A stretch of 32,303 bases of DNA, taken from positions 1 through 32,303 of IMG/VR virus record IMGVR_UViG_3300015366_000030; one strand, 5' to 3'. The DNA is from a virus. The notes beneath the pieces are model-generated. The model was given only the letters and a program-made list of their open reading frames with translations. It was not told the DNA's origin and did not search any database. Positions 19,316-26,618 of the stretch are shown here, piece after piece. A program made the position numbers and the translations under genes. Every line of letters starts with the position of its first letter. Positions within the stretch are counted from its first letter, which is position 1.

Positions 19316-21729
19316 TGGCTTCAGCAGAAGACTACGCAAATTGGATTGTTTCAAACGCTGACAAAAAGGGTACTCCTGAGTTTGATACGGTTGCAAGCGC
19401 ATACAAATTGGCCCGTCAGCAAGCAGAAGAGCCATCTACTTTGCGAAATGTAAGTGCTGGCCTTGTGCGTGGTGCTGGCGCTATTGGCTCCACTTTGTTG
19501 GCTCCGATTGATGTAGCTGCTGATGTATTTCTTGGCAAAGAGGGCAAACAAACGCGTCATGAAAAGCGTGTGGAGTCGTTAGATCGCGCCACTAAAGAAT
19601 TGTTTGGGGCAAATCCTGAATCTTTGGCTTTCCAGCTTGGCAAATTAGGTTATGAATTGCCCGCAACTGCTGGCGTTGGTGGCGCTTTGGCTAAAGGTGC
19701 TGAAGCTGTGCCTGCCATTGCAAAAGCGGCTCCGGCATTGATTGATGCTTTGCGAACTGGTGGTTTTAGTGCTGGTAAAGCAACTGGTTTAACTGGTTTG
19801 GCAACTCGTGGCGCTGGTGGTGCAATTACTGGTGGCGTGTCTGCTGGTTTGGTAAGTCCTGAAGATGTGGGCATGGGCGCTGCAATTGGTGGCGCTCTGC
19901 CTGTTGCTGGAAAACTTATTGCAGGCGCTGGCCGCAACATTGGCCGCGCTGTGGCTCCGGCTGACCGTCAAGTGGCTGAAAAATTGGCCGCACAAATGGG
20001 CGTTTCTACTGAAGAATTGTTGTCTGGTTTGCAACAACAAGGCCCGCAAATGATTGAGGGCTATCAAAAAACAGTCCCGCAAATCGTTCAAAACGAATTT
20101 ACAAGTCAATTGCAACGTAATTTGAAATCTGCTGGCATGAACGCTTTGGGTGAGGCTGAACGTGCCCAACAAGCGCAAATGATGCAGACTTTGGGCCGTG
20201 TTGCACCGATTCAAGATTCAGTCCCTACCGCTGCCGAGCGTGTTGGACAAGCTATTTCTGGGTATGCAATTCCTGCGCGTGCTGAAGCAACTCAAAAGGT
20301 TGGCCAAGCGTTTGAGGCGGTTGACCCATTTAGTGAAACTGCGTTGTACTTGCCTATTGAGGAAATGAAAAAGGCATCGGCTAAATATCTTGGACCAGGT
20401 ACGTTTGGCACTGGTGGCCGCGCTTCCCAAGCAATTGAAACCGCGCAACGTATTGGCACTGAGGTTTTGCCTGAAGTAAAAGCAATCCCACAATCTGCAC
20501 TTGGCAAACAGCAAACATTAGAACAAGCGGTTCGTGGATTGGGAGGCATCAAACCAGGTGATTACTTGAGCAAAGAAATCAGCGAATTGGGCCGCAAACA
20601 ATCAGGCACGACAGGTCTGATAGGTAAGGCTGGCAAAGACGTTGAAACAATGGCCGAGTTGATGCACGAGCGTGGCTTTTTAGTTGATAACGACCCTGCT
20701 TTGTTGGTTGATATGTTGCGCAACAAAGGTGGTCGCAATACTTTTGCATCTGACATTTACGAAAGTGCGTTTCAGCGTCAATTTGAGGGCGCTATGGGTG
20801 AATTGCCAGGTAAAGAGACAATTCTTAAAACTGTGCCATTTCAGACTGTGCAGAATTTGCGATCATCTATTGGTGAGGCCGCTGAAAAAGCTGCCGAACA
20901 GGGCGCAAATAAAGAGGCTGGCGCACTTAAGCAAATGATTGCAGAGATTGATTCAAGGATTAATCGCGCTGCTGGTGGCAACGCTGGCGAAAACGAGTTT
21001 TTCCCTAAAGACATTGCCGATCAATATCGCAAGGCTTTGAAATTGCACGAGCAAAAGATGCTTCAATTTGAAACAGGGCCACAAGCCAATATGTTTCGTA
21101 AGGGCGCAGATAAACAGGCTCAAATTCAGGGCGCTGAGATACCTGGCAAGTTTTATAACGCTAATATGTCGCAGGCCGATGATGTTCGCGCTTTCAAGAA
21201 ATTGATTGCTGATCGCACTGATTTGGCTGACCAATTGAAATCTTTTGCTGTTACTCAAATGGCTGGCAAAGAAACCCGCATGGGTAACTTGGGCGATCAA
21301 TTCTTAAAGTTTATTGAGTCTCGCACTGGTGCAAATAAGGAATTGTTTAGCGCTAATGAATTGGCAACAATTAACGAGGTTGCTAAAGCGGTTGAAAACC
21401 AAATTAAAACTGAAGGTTTGGGGCGTGTTTCCGGTTCTGATACGGCGCAAAAAATCGCAACCATGCAAAAAATGGGCTTGCTTGATAACCGTATGCTTGA
21501 CTTGTTGGCTCACAAAATTCCTTTGCTTGGTCAGTTTTCTGGCCCTGCTTTGGAAGGGTTGCGCAAAACTGCACAGCAAACTAGAAACGAGACAATGGCC
21601 CGCTTATTGGCTAATCCTGAAGAATTTGCAAAGGCTTTGAACAAACCAATGGAAAACAAATCTTTGGCGGATGCTTTGAGAATGGCATTACCAGTAACTC
21701 GCGGTTTGCCTGTTATTGCTGCTCAGTAA
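19315..21729 (+). CDS. Large internal virion (ejection) protein
   Basis: This 804-residue protein is the largest of the ejection group. The N-terminus (ASAEDYANWIVSNADKKG) and a charged helix lead to two Gly/Ala-rich hydrophobic stretches (about 110-150 and 160-215, with GAAIGGALPVAGKLIAGAG), which could insert in membrane. The remaining about 580 residues are helical and charged, with Gln-rich segments and conserved-looking blocks (VPFQTVQNLRSSIGEAAE, then QYRKALKLHEQKMLQF). No lytic transglycosylase motif is obvious. GGGAG precedes the ATG, which overlaps the previous stop as TAATG. Confidence 0.7.
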   Translation: MASAEDYANWIVSNADKKGTPEFDTVASAYKLARQQAEEPSTLRNVSAGLVRGAGAIGSTLLAPIDVAADVFLGKEGKQTRHEKRVESLDRATKELFGANPESLAFQLGKLGYELPATAGVGGALAKGAEAVPAIAKAAPALIDALRTGGFSAGKATGLTGLATRGAGGAITGGVSAGLVSPEDVGMGAAIGGALPVAGKLIAGAGRNIGRAVAPADRQVAEKLAAQMGVSTEELLSGLQQQGPQMIEGYQKTVPQIVQNEFTSQLQRNLKSAGMNALGEAERAQQAQMMQTLGRVAPIQDSVPTAAERVGQAISGYAIPARAEATQKVGQAFEAVDPFSETALYLPIEEMKKASAKYLGPGTFGTGGRASQAIETAQRIGTEVLPEVKAIPQSALGKQQTLEQAVRGLGGIKPGDYLSKEISELGRKQSGTTGLIGKAGKDVETMAELMHERGFLVDNDPALLVDMLRNKGGRNTFASDIYESAFQRQFEGAMGELPGKETILKTVPFQTVQNLRSSIGEAAEKAAEQGANKEAGALKQMIAEIDSRINRAAGGNAGENEFFPKDIADQYRKALKLHEQKMLQFETGPQANMFRKGADKQAQIQGAEIPGKFYNANMSQADDVRAFKKLIADRTDLADQLKSFAVTQMAGKETRMGNLGDQFLKFIESRTGANKELFSANELATINEVAKAVENQIKTEGLGRVSGSDTAQKIATMQKMGLLDNRMLDLLAHKIPLLGQFSGPALEGLRKTAQQTRNETMARLLANPEEFAKALNKPMENKSLADALRMALPVTRGLPVIAAQ

Positions 21730-21808
21730 AACCAATGACAAACCCTACAATAAAAATAATGACCAAGATCACTATTGCTTTGTATAGTTTGAATTCAATG
21801 TAAGACAT
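21713..21808 (-). CDS. Possible 31-residue membrane protein on the opposite strand
   Basis: On the minus strand an ATG at 21808 opens MSYIEFKLYKAIVIL, followed by a hydrophobic run ending GFTEQQ. The layout is a short amphipathic N-terminus plus one transmembrane helix (about residues 11-27). It overlaps the last codons of the large ejection gene and fills the 91-base gap before the next gene. No Shine-Dalgarno sequence precedes it, and it points against the late operon. The protein-like character is good, but the AT-rich DNA could give the hydrophobic run by chance. Confidence 0.35.
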   Translation of the reverse strand: MSYIEFKLYKAIVILVIIFIVGFVIGFTEQQ

Positions 21809-21820
21809 GGAAAGATTCTA

Positions 21821-22186
21821 ATGACAACTGACGCAAAAGAATTTGTAGGCGCGTTATTCTCTGCAAGAGACTACGCCCACAGCGCACACCTAAACACTGA
21901 CAGCTTTGCGCAGCACATGGCCTTAAACGCTTTTTATGATGAGATTGTCGGCTTGGCTGATGATTTTGCAGAGGCTTGGATGCGTCGCAACTTAGAAAAG
22001 TTGGGTGATGTTCCTGTGCTGCCTCAACCCAAAGGTGAGCCGCTTGACATTCTTGGTCGCTACTTGTCTTTCGTAGAGAAAAACCGTGATTTTGTGCCTA
22101 AGACTGATACGCCTTTGCACAACATCATTGATGAGATTGTCGGACTGTTTCTGTCTACGATCTACAAACTTAAATTCTTGAAATAA
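21821..22186 (+). CDS. Ferritin-like/Dps-like phage protein (DUF5856-like)
   Basis: A 121-residue all-helical protein with the pattern KEFVGALFSARDYAHSAHL, then DSFAQHMALNAFYDEIVGL and C-terminal HNIIDEIVGLFLSTIYKLK. The His/Glu-spaced helices and the repeated YDEIV/IDEIV motif are as I remember for the DUF5856 group of phage proteins, which resemble small ferritin/Dps four-helix bundles. Metal binding or DNA protection is possible, but no function is proven. It lies between the ejection genes and the tail fibre and has only a weak ribosome binding site (GGAAAG). Confidence 0.65.
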   Translation: MTTDAKEFVGALFSARDYAHSAHLNTDSFAQHMALNAFYDEIVGLADDFAEAWMRRNLEKLGDVPVLPQPKGEPLDILGRYLSFVEKNRDFVPKTDTPLHNIIDEIVGLFLSTIYKLKFLK

Positions 22187-22198
22187 AAGGGGAATAAG

Positions 22199-23476
22199 AT
22201 GAGTTTTTCCGCAGGGGTCTACACGCTGCCAGGCGCAGCACTAAACACGGGCGACACCGTATCAGCGACAGAAAACAACACGCTTCGCAATGATATGGCT
22301 TCGTCTTTTAACCTTACTTGGTTAAGAAACGGAACGGCTGCGGCTACTGCCAACATTCCAATGGGTGGCTATAAGATCACAGGGTTGGCTGCTGGCACAA
22401 CATCTGGCGATGCTGTTCGCTATGACGAATTTAGCGCATTTGCTGCAAATACGTTTGGTTTCAAGAACCGCATCATCAACGGCGCGATGGTGATTGACCA
22501 GCGTAATGCTGGGGCTAGTGTGACGATTAACTCAAACCAATACACCATTGACCGCTATCAAGCCATTCAAACACAGACTGGCAAATATTCTGTTCAGCAA
22601 AGCACAACTGTTCCCACGGGGTTTAAAAACTCAATGCTCATCACATCGGCATCTGCTTATTCAATCACATCGTCTGACACTTTTTATTTCCGTCAGTCTA
22701 TTGAGGGCTATAACGTGTCTGATTTGGCTTTTGGAACTGCTTCTGCCGCCACAGTAACGCTATCATTTTGGGTGCGTAGTTCTTTAACTGGGACATTTGG
22801 TGGCGCATTAAAAAACGATGCTGGCAACAGGTCGTATCCATTCAGTTACACCATTAGCGCGGCAAATACTTGGGAACAAAAATCAATAACCATTGCTGGT
22901 GACCAATCAGGCACATGGGACACAGGTACTGCCCGTGGTTTACAAGTTATTTTTGGTCTTGGCGTTGGTTCAACATTTAGCACAACTGCTGGCTCATGGG
23001 TTGCTGGAGATTACTCATCCGTCACAAGCGCAACCAGCGTTGTCGGCACAAACGGAGCCACCTTCTACATCACAGGCGTTCAACTTGAAAAAGGCTCAAC
23101 AGCAACGAGCTTTGACTACCGCCCGTATGGTACTGAGTTGATGCTGTGTCAGCGGTATCTGCCAGCGTTTCCTGCTGCGTCTGGAGTTATTCTTGGAACA
23201 GGTTATTTTGATACAAACGCTGGTATTTACTATCTTAATTTCCCGGTTACTCCACGAGTTCCCGCAACAGGAATGATCTCTTCATCAGCAAGTAGTTTTT
23301 ATGCAAACAACCCCGGCGTTGGAAACCCAGTTCCTACTGGAATTGCTTTTGTTTCCTCTTCAAATACATCAATGAGAATTACAGCAACTGGCATAGGTAC
23401 GGTAACAAACGGAATGAGTAGCGCATTAATCGCAAACACAACGGTGCTTATTTATGGAACAGGATGTGAATTATGA
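22199..23476 (+). CDS. Tail fibre / receptor-binding protein
   Basis: This 425-residue protein has a conserved fibre N-terminus (FSAGVYTLPGAALNTGD, then ATENNTLRNDMASSF) and the fibre motif MGGYKITGLAAGT followed by AVRYDEF. A central carbohydrate-binding-like domain includes RIINGAMVIDQRNAG, YTIDRYQ and TFYITGVQLEKGSTATSF, a signature of many phage host-recognition proteins, then DYRPYGTELMLCQRYLP. The C-terminal about 110 residues are beta-rich with little conserved character, as expected of a variable receptor-binding tip. AAAAGGGG lies before the ATG. It ends in an ATGA overlap. Confidence 0.85.
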   Translation: MSFSAGVYTLPGAALNTGDTVSATENNTLRNDMASSFNLTWLRNGTAAATANIPMGGYKITGLAAGTTSGDAVRYDEFSAFAANTFGFKNRIINGAMVIDQRNAGASVTINSNQYTIDRYQAIQTQTGKYSVQQSTTVPTGFKNSMLITSASAYSITSSDTFYFRQSIEGYNVSDLAFGTASAATVTLSFWVRSSLTGTFGGALKNDAGNRSYPFSYTISAANTWEQKSITIAGDQSGTWDTGTARGLQVIFGLGVGSTFSTTAGSWVAGDYSSVTSATSVVGTNGATFYITGVQLEKGSTATSFDYRPYGTELMLCQRYLPAFPAASGVILGTGYFDTNAGIYYLNFPVTPRVPATGMISSSASSFYANNPGVGNPVPTGIAFVSSSNTSMRITATGIGTVTNGMSSALIANTTVLIYGTGCEL

Positions 23477-23634
23477 TAACCCCAACTTGGAAATTGCTAC
23501 CAACGCCAGCATTTGGTGAGCAAGTTGTATGGCGCGAGTGGCCCGATGGTCGTCAAGAGTCATGCTTGGTCACAGTTGAAGCCTACCTAAAATGGCTGGA
23601 AGAGGGAAACACCCCAGAACCTGCTGATGAATAA
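23473..23634 (+). CDS. 53-residue protein next to the tail fibre
   Basis: The ATG overlaps the fibre stop (ATGA). The product is MITPTWKLLPTPAFG, then VVWREWPDGRQESCLV and EAYLKWLEEGNTPEPADE, an acidic, Trp-rich small protein. Its position right behind the fibre gene suggests a fibre-assembly helper, like phage tail-fibre chaperones, but the sequence is not diagnostic. It overlaps the next gene by 8 bases. Confidence 0.65.
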   Translation: MITPTWKLLPTPAFGEQVVWREWPDGRQESCLVTVEAYLKWLEEGNTPEPADE

Positions 23635-23848
23635 AATGTCAACCCCTGAAATTGATTTAGTCAAATACGGAGTTCTTTGGCAAAAAGTTGAGTCAATGGA
23701 AGCCAAGATTGACAAGATGGAAACTCAGCTGGAGACCTTGATCGCCCTGGCTAACAAAGGTCGTGGTGGGTTCTGGATGGGCATGATCTTTGTCTCTGCT
23801 GTTTCGTCCGTTGCCGGATGGCTAACGCATTGGTTTAACAGAGGTTAG
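23627..23848 (+). CDS. Small membrane protein with coiled coil (lysis region)
   Basis: A 73-residue protein with an N-terminal helix and short coiled coil (WQKVESMEAKIDKMETQLE) and one C-terminal transmembrane helix (FWMGMIFVSAVSSVAGW). This layout resembles hemolysin-XhlA-type accessory lysis proteins. It opens the lysis region. Two starts are possible, ATG 23627 and ATG 23636. Its stop leads directly into the next gene, whose ribosome binding site (AGAGG) lies in its last codons. Confidence 0.65.
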   Translation: MNKMSTPEIDLVKYGVLWQKVESMEAKIDKMETQLETLIALANKGRGGFWMGMIFVSAVSSVAGWLTHWFNRG

Positions 23849-23850
23849 TC

Positions 23851-24663
23851 ATTGACCCTTTCAGCCTTCTCCTTCTTGCGCAGAGTGCTGTCTCTGCCAT
23901 CAAATCTGGGTGCGAAATGCTCAGAGAAGGTCAAGTGGCCGTTGATGAGTTCCGTGAGCAGGCTGAGTCGTTGGTCGGCCAAGCGAAAGAAGCATACAAC
24001 ACGATTTCAGGCCTTTGGGAGTGGGCTACATTACTTTGGGCTAAGTTGGTCGGCGCACAACCGGTGGGACATTCGGTATCGCCTGATGTTGAACAGCAAA
24101 AGCCTGCGCCTGTCAAAACAAAACCAAAAGCAAAACGAGACCCAGAGCCTGAAATCCTCCAGATGCACGTTGTGCATAAGGTCAGCACTCAGCTTGGCGA
24201 GTTCTTTGACATTCAGCAAAAGATCACAGGCCATTACCAAGATTTGGAGTTGGCTTCAATCACCGTTTACAGCCCCAATCAAAACAACGCAAAAAAGGCT
24301 ATTGAGCGCGTAGAAGTTGAATTGCAGATGGAGTATTTGGGTGAGCAGATCAGGGAAGCAATGGTCTACGCCCCAAGGGAGTTGAAAGACCTGTACACAC
24401 GTTTTTTGCGGATGTATGGAAAGATTGAACAGGAACAGGAGTTCGCCAGACAACAACTGATAATGCAGGCCAGATACAAGAGGGTTAGAGAATGGCGACA
24501 TCACAACCTAAAAGTCGAGTTGGCAATGTGGGGTCTGGGTCTGGCAATCGTGTGGGCAACGGTGGTATGGATGATGATTCAGATAGCGTTGCTAAGTGGG
24601 CAGTCGTTGGAATGGTTTTCTTTGGAATCGTTTGTTTTATTTGTCTCCCAATTGCGGCAATGA
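23851..24663 (+). CDS. Membrane-anchored lysis-region protein with probable ATT start
   Basis: The reading frame is open from 23839, but the first ATG (23917) would cut off a conserved-looking N-terminus, IDPFSLLLLAQSAVSAIK. In similar phage proteins I recall a start of M(I)DPF followed by a helix of this type. AGAGG at 23840-23844 lies 6 nt before ATT 23851, so ATT is the likely start (270 residues). The middle is charged and helical with a basic Pro/Lys-rich linker (KTKPKAKRDPEPE), and the C-terminus has a transmembrane segment (MWGLGLAIVWATVVWMM). Its 3' end overlaps the next gene by 172 bases. Function is unknown; location suggests lysis or a tail-tip role. Confidence 0.65.
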   Translation: MDPFSLLLLAQSAVSAIKSGCEMLREGQVAVDEFREQAESLVGQAKEAYNTISGLWEWATLLWAKLVGAQPVGHSVSPDVEQQKPAPVKTKPKAKRDPEPEILQMHVVHKVSTQLGEFFDIQQKITGHYQDLELASITVYSPNQNNAKKAIERVEVELQMEYLGEQIREAMVYAPRELKDLYTRFLRMYGKIEQEQEFARQQLIMQARYKRVREWRHHNLKVELAMWGLGLAIVWATVVWMMIQIALLSGQSLEWFSLESFVLFVSQLRQ

Positions 24664-24770
24664 TTTTGATTGAGGCCAAGAAGATAAACGCAAGCGCGCA
24701 GGCGGCATTGGTGGAAACAAAGAAGCTGCAACAACAGCTAAAACCTAAAAAGGAAATGGACAATGAATGA
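24492..24770 (+). CDS. Single-pass membrane protein, possible spanin-like
   Basis: A 92-residue product: a Gly/Ser-rich N-terminus, acidic DDDSDS, one transmembrane helix (WAVVGMVFFGIVCFICLP) and a charged helical tail (EAKKINASAQAALVETKK, then LQQQLKPKK). The order of membrane helix then coiled coil fits inner-membrane spanin-like or accessory lysis proteins. The first 172 bases overlap the preceding gene in another frame; an in-frame ATG at 24567 would shorten the overlap to 97 bases and give a start of MDDDSDSVAKW, which I consider equally likely. AGAGG lies ahead of the upstream start. Confidence 0.6.
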   Translation: MATSQPKSRVGNVGSGSGNRVGNGGMDDDSDSVAKWAVVGMVFFGIVCFICLPIAAMILIEAKKINASAQAALVETKKLQQQLKPKKEMDNE

Positions 24771-25245
24771 CTTATTCAATTTACTTAAGGGTATCGCGCC
24801 GACATTGGCGACAGCGGTTGCAGGGCCGATGGGTGGTGCTGCCGTTACTGCTCTGGCTGCTAAGTTTGGCGTTTCTGACTCTGTTGAAAGCGTGGCAAAG
24901 GCTATTGCTGGTGACCCTGCGGCTGCGTCAAAACTTCAAGAAATAGAGCTGGAATATGCCAAGCTAGACATGGCAAACACGGCTGATGCCCGCAAGATGA
25001 ATTCTGAAATACAGAATTCTGTGGTTGCTTCGTGGATGTCCAAGAACATTGCTTACGTGATTGACATTGCCATCGTCACAAGCACCATTGGCCTGACTGC
25101 CATGCTTATGACTTCTAGCGTACCCCAAGAGAACAAAGAGTTGGCGCTGATGGCGTTTGGCTCATTGGTGACCCTGTGCGGAACAGTTGTTAATTTTCAT
25201 CGCGGCTCATCGCAGGGCAGCAAAGATAAATCAGCGAAAGGTTAA
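24763..25245 (+). CDS. Holin (3TM type)
   Basis: A 160-residue protein with an N-terminal Gly/Ala-rich amphipathic stretch (APTLATAVAGPMGGAAV), a charged middle (SVESVAKAIAGDPAAASK, LEYAKLDMANTADARKM) and two clear hydrophobic helices (about residues 95-115 and 125-145: IAYVIDIAIVTSTIGLTAM and LMAFGSLVTLCGTVV). This matches the holin_3TMs-like family in order and length. Holins make holes in the inner membrane at lysis time. AAGGAAA is the ribosome binding site. The stop is three bases before the next membrane gene. Confidence 0.75.
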   Translation: MNDLFNLLKGIAPTLATAVAGPMGGAAVTALAAKFGVSDSVESVAKAIAGDPAAASKLQEIELEYAKLDMANTADARKMNSEIQNSVVASWMSKNIAYVIDIAIVTSTIGLTAMLMTSSVPQENKELALMAFGSLVTLCGTVVNFHRGSSQGSKDKSAKG

Positions 25246-25247
25246 AA

Positions 25248-25460
25248 ATGAATGTTCGTGACGCTTGCGTGGTGACTGCCACAATTTCTCTGGTCGCTGT
25301 GGTGGCTGGAATGATGATCATGTTTGTGATCGCTTTAGTAGATCCTGCTGTTGATGACGGCATGGTGTTCTCAATCGTTGGCCCTGCTTTTCAAACTATT
25401 GTTGGCGGGTTTATTGGGCTGATCACAGGCATTAAGGTCGGTGAGGGAATGGACAAATGA
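25248..25460 (+). CDS. Second small holin-like protein
   Basis: A 70-residue protein with two strongly hydrophobic helices (ACVVTATISLVAVVAGMMIM and IVGPAFQTIVGGFIGLI) separated by an acidic loop (DPAVDDG). It has the shape of a small holin or antiholin, and its place between holin and endolysin supports this. AAAGG precedes the ATG, and its stop overlaps the start of the endolysin by ATGA. No family is recognised with certainty. Confidence 0.65.
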   Translation: MNVRDACVVTATISLVAVVAGMMIMFVIALVDPAVDDGMVFSIVGPAFQTIVGGFIGLITGIKVGEGMDK

Positions 25461-25945
25461 CACAATTATCTGAACACTTTACGTTGGAAGAATTAACCCA
25501 TACCGATCACCGCGAGTTGGACAATACGCCAACAGAGCATGAAAAGTGCATCGTAGATGGCAAAGAGGAAACCATTAATGCTGTGGCTAACTTGCCTCGA
25601 TTGGCTGCTTTCCTTGAAGAAGTCAAAAAGGTGCTTGGTGGCAAGCCAATTATGGTTAATAGCGCGTTTCGGTCTGAAGCCGTGAATGGTGCTGTTGGCT
25701 CTAAAAATACAAGCGACCATCGTCGTGGCTGCGCTGCCGATATTCGTGTACCAGGCATGACGCCAGACGAAGTAACCAAAGCAATCATTGCCAGCGATTT
25801 GCCGTTTCAACAGGTAATTCGAGAATTTTCAGACCCTGTTAAAGGCGGTGGTTGGACTCATGTTGCAATGGTCACCCATGTTGGAGACACACCTAAAAAA
25901 TCCAAACTTATCATTGATAAATTGGGAACTAGACTTTACGCTTAA
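25457..25945 (+). CDS. Endolysin, M15-type peptidase
   Basis: The 162-residue product is a zinc peptidase of the M15 (VanY/L-Ala-D-Glu) type that cuts peptidoglycan peptides. The zinc site is S86-D-H-R-R-G-C-A-A-D95 (SxHxxGxAxD pattern) with His88 and Asp95, and W133-T-H135 supplies the last ligand. The N-terminus FTLEELTHTDHRELDNTP is typical. There is no signal peptide, so it depends on the holins. GAGGGA precedes the ATG. Its stop shares the tetranucleotide TTAA with the stop of the convergent HNH gene. Confidence 0.88.
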   Translation: MTQLSEHFTLEELTHTDHRELDNTPTEHEKCIVDGKEETINAVANLPRLAAFLEEVKKVLGGKPIMVNSAFRSEAVNGAVGSKNTSDHRRGCAADIRVPGMTPDEVTKAIIASDLPFQQVIREFSDPVKGGGWTHVAMVTHVGDTPKKSKLIIDKLGTRLYA

Positions 25946-26418
25946 ATTGTGCAGGTAGGATGCAAATTTCTTTTTGCATTTACATAGGCTTGGTGAGCAT
26001 CATCTGGTGTTTTAAAGTTGCCAAGCCATTTTCTTTTGCCATTAACACAAATTCTGCTAAACCAATTTTTGTGCTTTTTGCTGTAAAAAGCTCCAAGCAA
26101 TTGTGATGTGCTTGATGTAAATGCTTTTCGCATATTTTGCTGATTTTCATTTTTATTTACCGCACGTAAATTTTCAATTCTGTTGTCATCTCTTATGCCA
26201 TTTATGTGATCAACATTGATAGGCAAATAACCATAAAAATAAAGAAAAATTATTCTGTGAACTAAATAACCTTTTTTATCTACCATGCAAGATATATAAC
26301 CAGTTTTTGCTTTAGACCCAAGTGGTTTATTTTTTTGTGCTCCTTTGCGTTTTACATTCCAATACAAATTTCCATTTTTGTATTTAAAAAGTTCTTGAAT
26401 ATAGTCTTGTGTTAGCAT
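25942..26418 (-). CDS. HNH/AP2 homing endonuclease, free-standing
   Basis: This 158-residue minus-strand protein has an HNH_3-type core (residues 50-88: YLVHRIIFLYFYGY with His54, then NVDHINGIRDDNRIENLR with His71, Asn79, Asn83) followed by an AP2 DNA-binding domain of about 107-150 (GAFYSKKHKNWFSRI, KRKWLGNFKTPDDAHQAY). This is the usual make-up of free-standing phage homing endonucleases. The DNA is clearly AT-richer than the genes on either side, consistent with arrival as a mobile gene. It lies between endolysin and the leftward early operon, with a good ribosome binding site (AGGTGA). Its TAA overlaps the endolysin TAA. Confidence 0.88.
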   Translation of the reverse strand: MLTQDYIQELFKYKNGNLYWNVKRKGAQKNKPLGSKAKTGYISCMVDKKGYLVHRIIFLYFYGYLPINVDHINGIRDDNRIENLRAVNKNENQQNMRKAFTSSTSQLLGAFYSKKHKNWFSRICVNGKRKWLGNFKTPDDAHQAYVNAKRNLHPTCTI

Positions 26419-26445
26419 TGTTCACCTCATCAGAGTGTCATCATT

Positions 26446-26497
26446 AAAAAGTGGCAGACGATGATGAATCGCTTTTCGGGGTCGACTTCCTAGCCAC
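26446..26497 (-). terminator. Possible terminator of the leftward operon
   Basis: Read leftward, GTGGC (26497-26493) pairs with GCCAC (26455-26451), directly followed by five T residues. Inside, AGTCGA pairs with TCGTCT apart from one mismatch, with a 5-nt bulge. Read rightward, the same stem is followed by a loosely T-rich stretch, so it could also stop late transcription. The stem is imperfect and the loop long. It lies just upstream of the HNH gene. Confidence 0.4.
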
Positions 26498-26513
26498 GTT
26501 TACATTTTAACGC

Positions 26514-26618
26514 TTAATCGTCAAGCGCAACCATCATTGACAAAACAATGAGAAACACGGCGGCGTAGAAAAACCCGCCTCCTATGAGTAAAACGATCAG
26601 CACTTCTAAGCTATCCAT
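26514..26618 (-). CDS. 34-residue membrane microprotein
   Basis: An ATG at 26618 preceded by AAGGAG (5 nt spacing) opens a 34-residue protein: MDSLEVLIVLLIGGG, a hydrophobic run (FFYAAVFLIVLSMMVA), and a short acidic end (LDD). It is a single membrane-spanning peptide. It overlaps the end of the preceding gene by 8 bases, the coupling style of this operon. The strong ribosome binding site is the main support. Its role is unknown. Confidence 0.7.
   Translation of the reverse strand: MDSLEVLIVLLIGGGFFYAAVFLIVLSMMVALDD

Noticed and set aside
26418-26500. CTGATGAG and GAAA sequences suggesting a hammerhead ribozyme on the minus strand
   Set aside because: The order and stems needed for the ribozyme core cannot be formed, and the base at the would-be cleavage position is not allowed.
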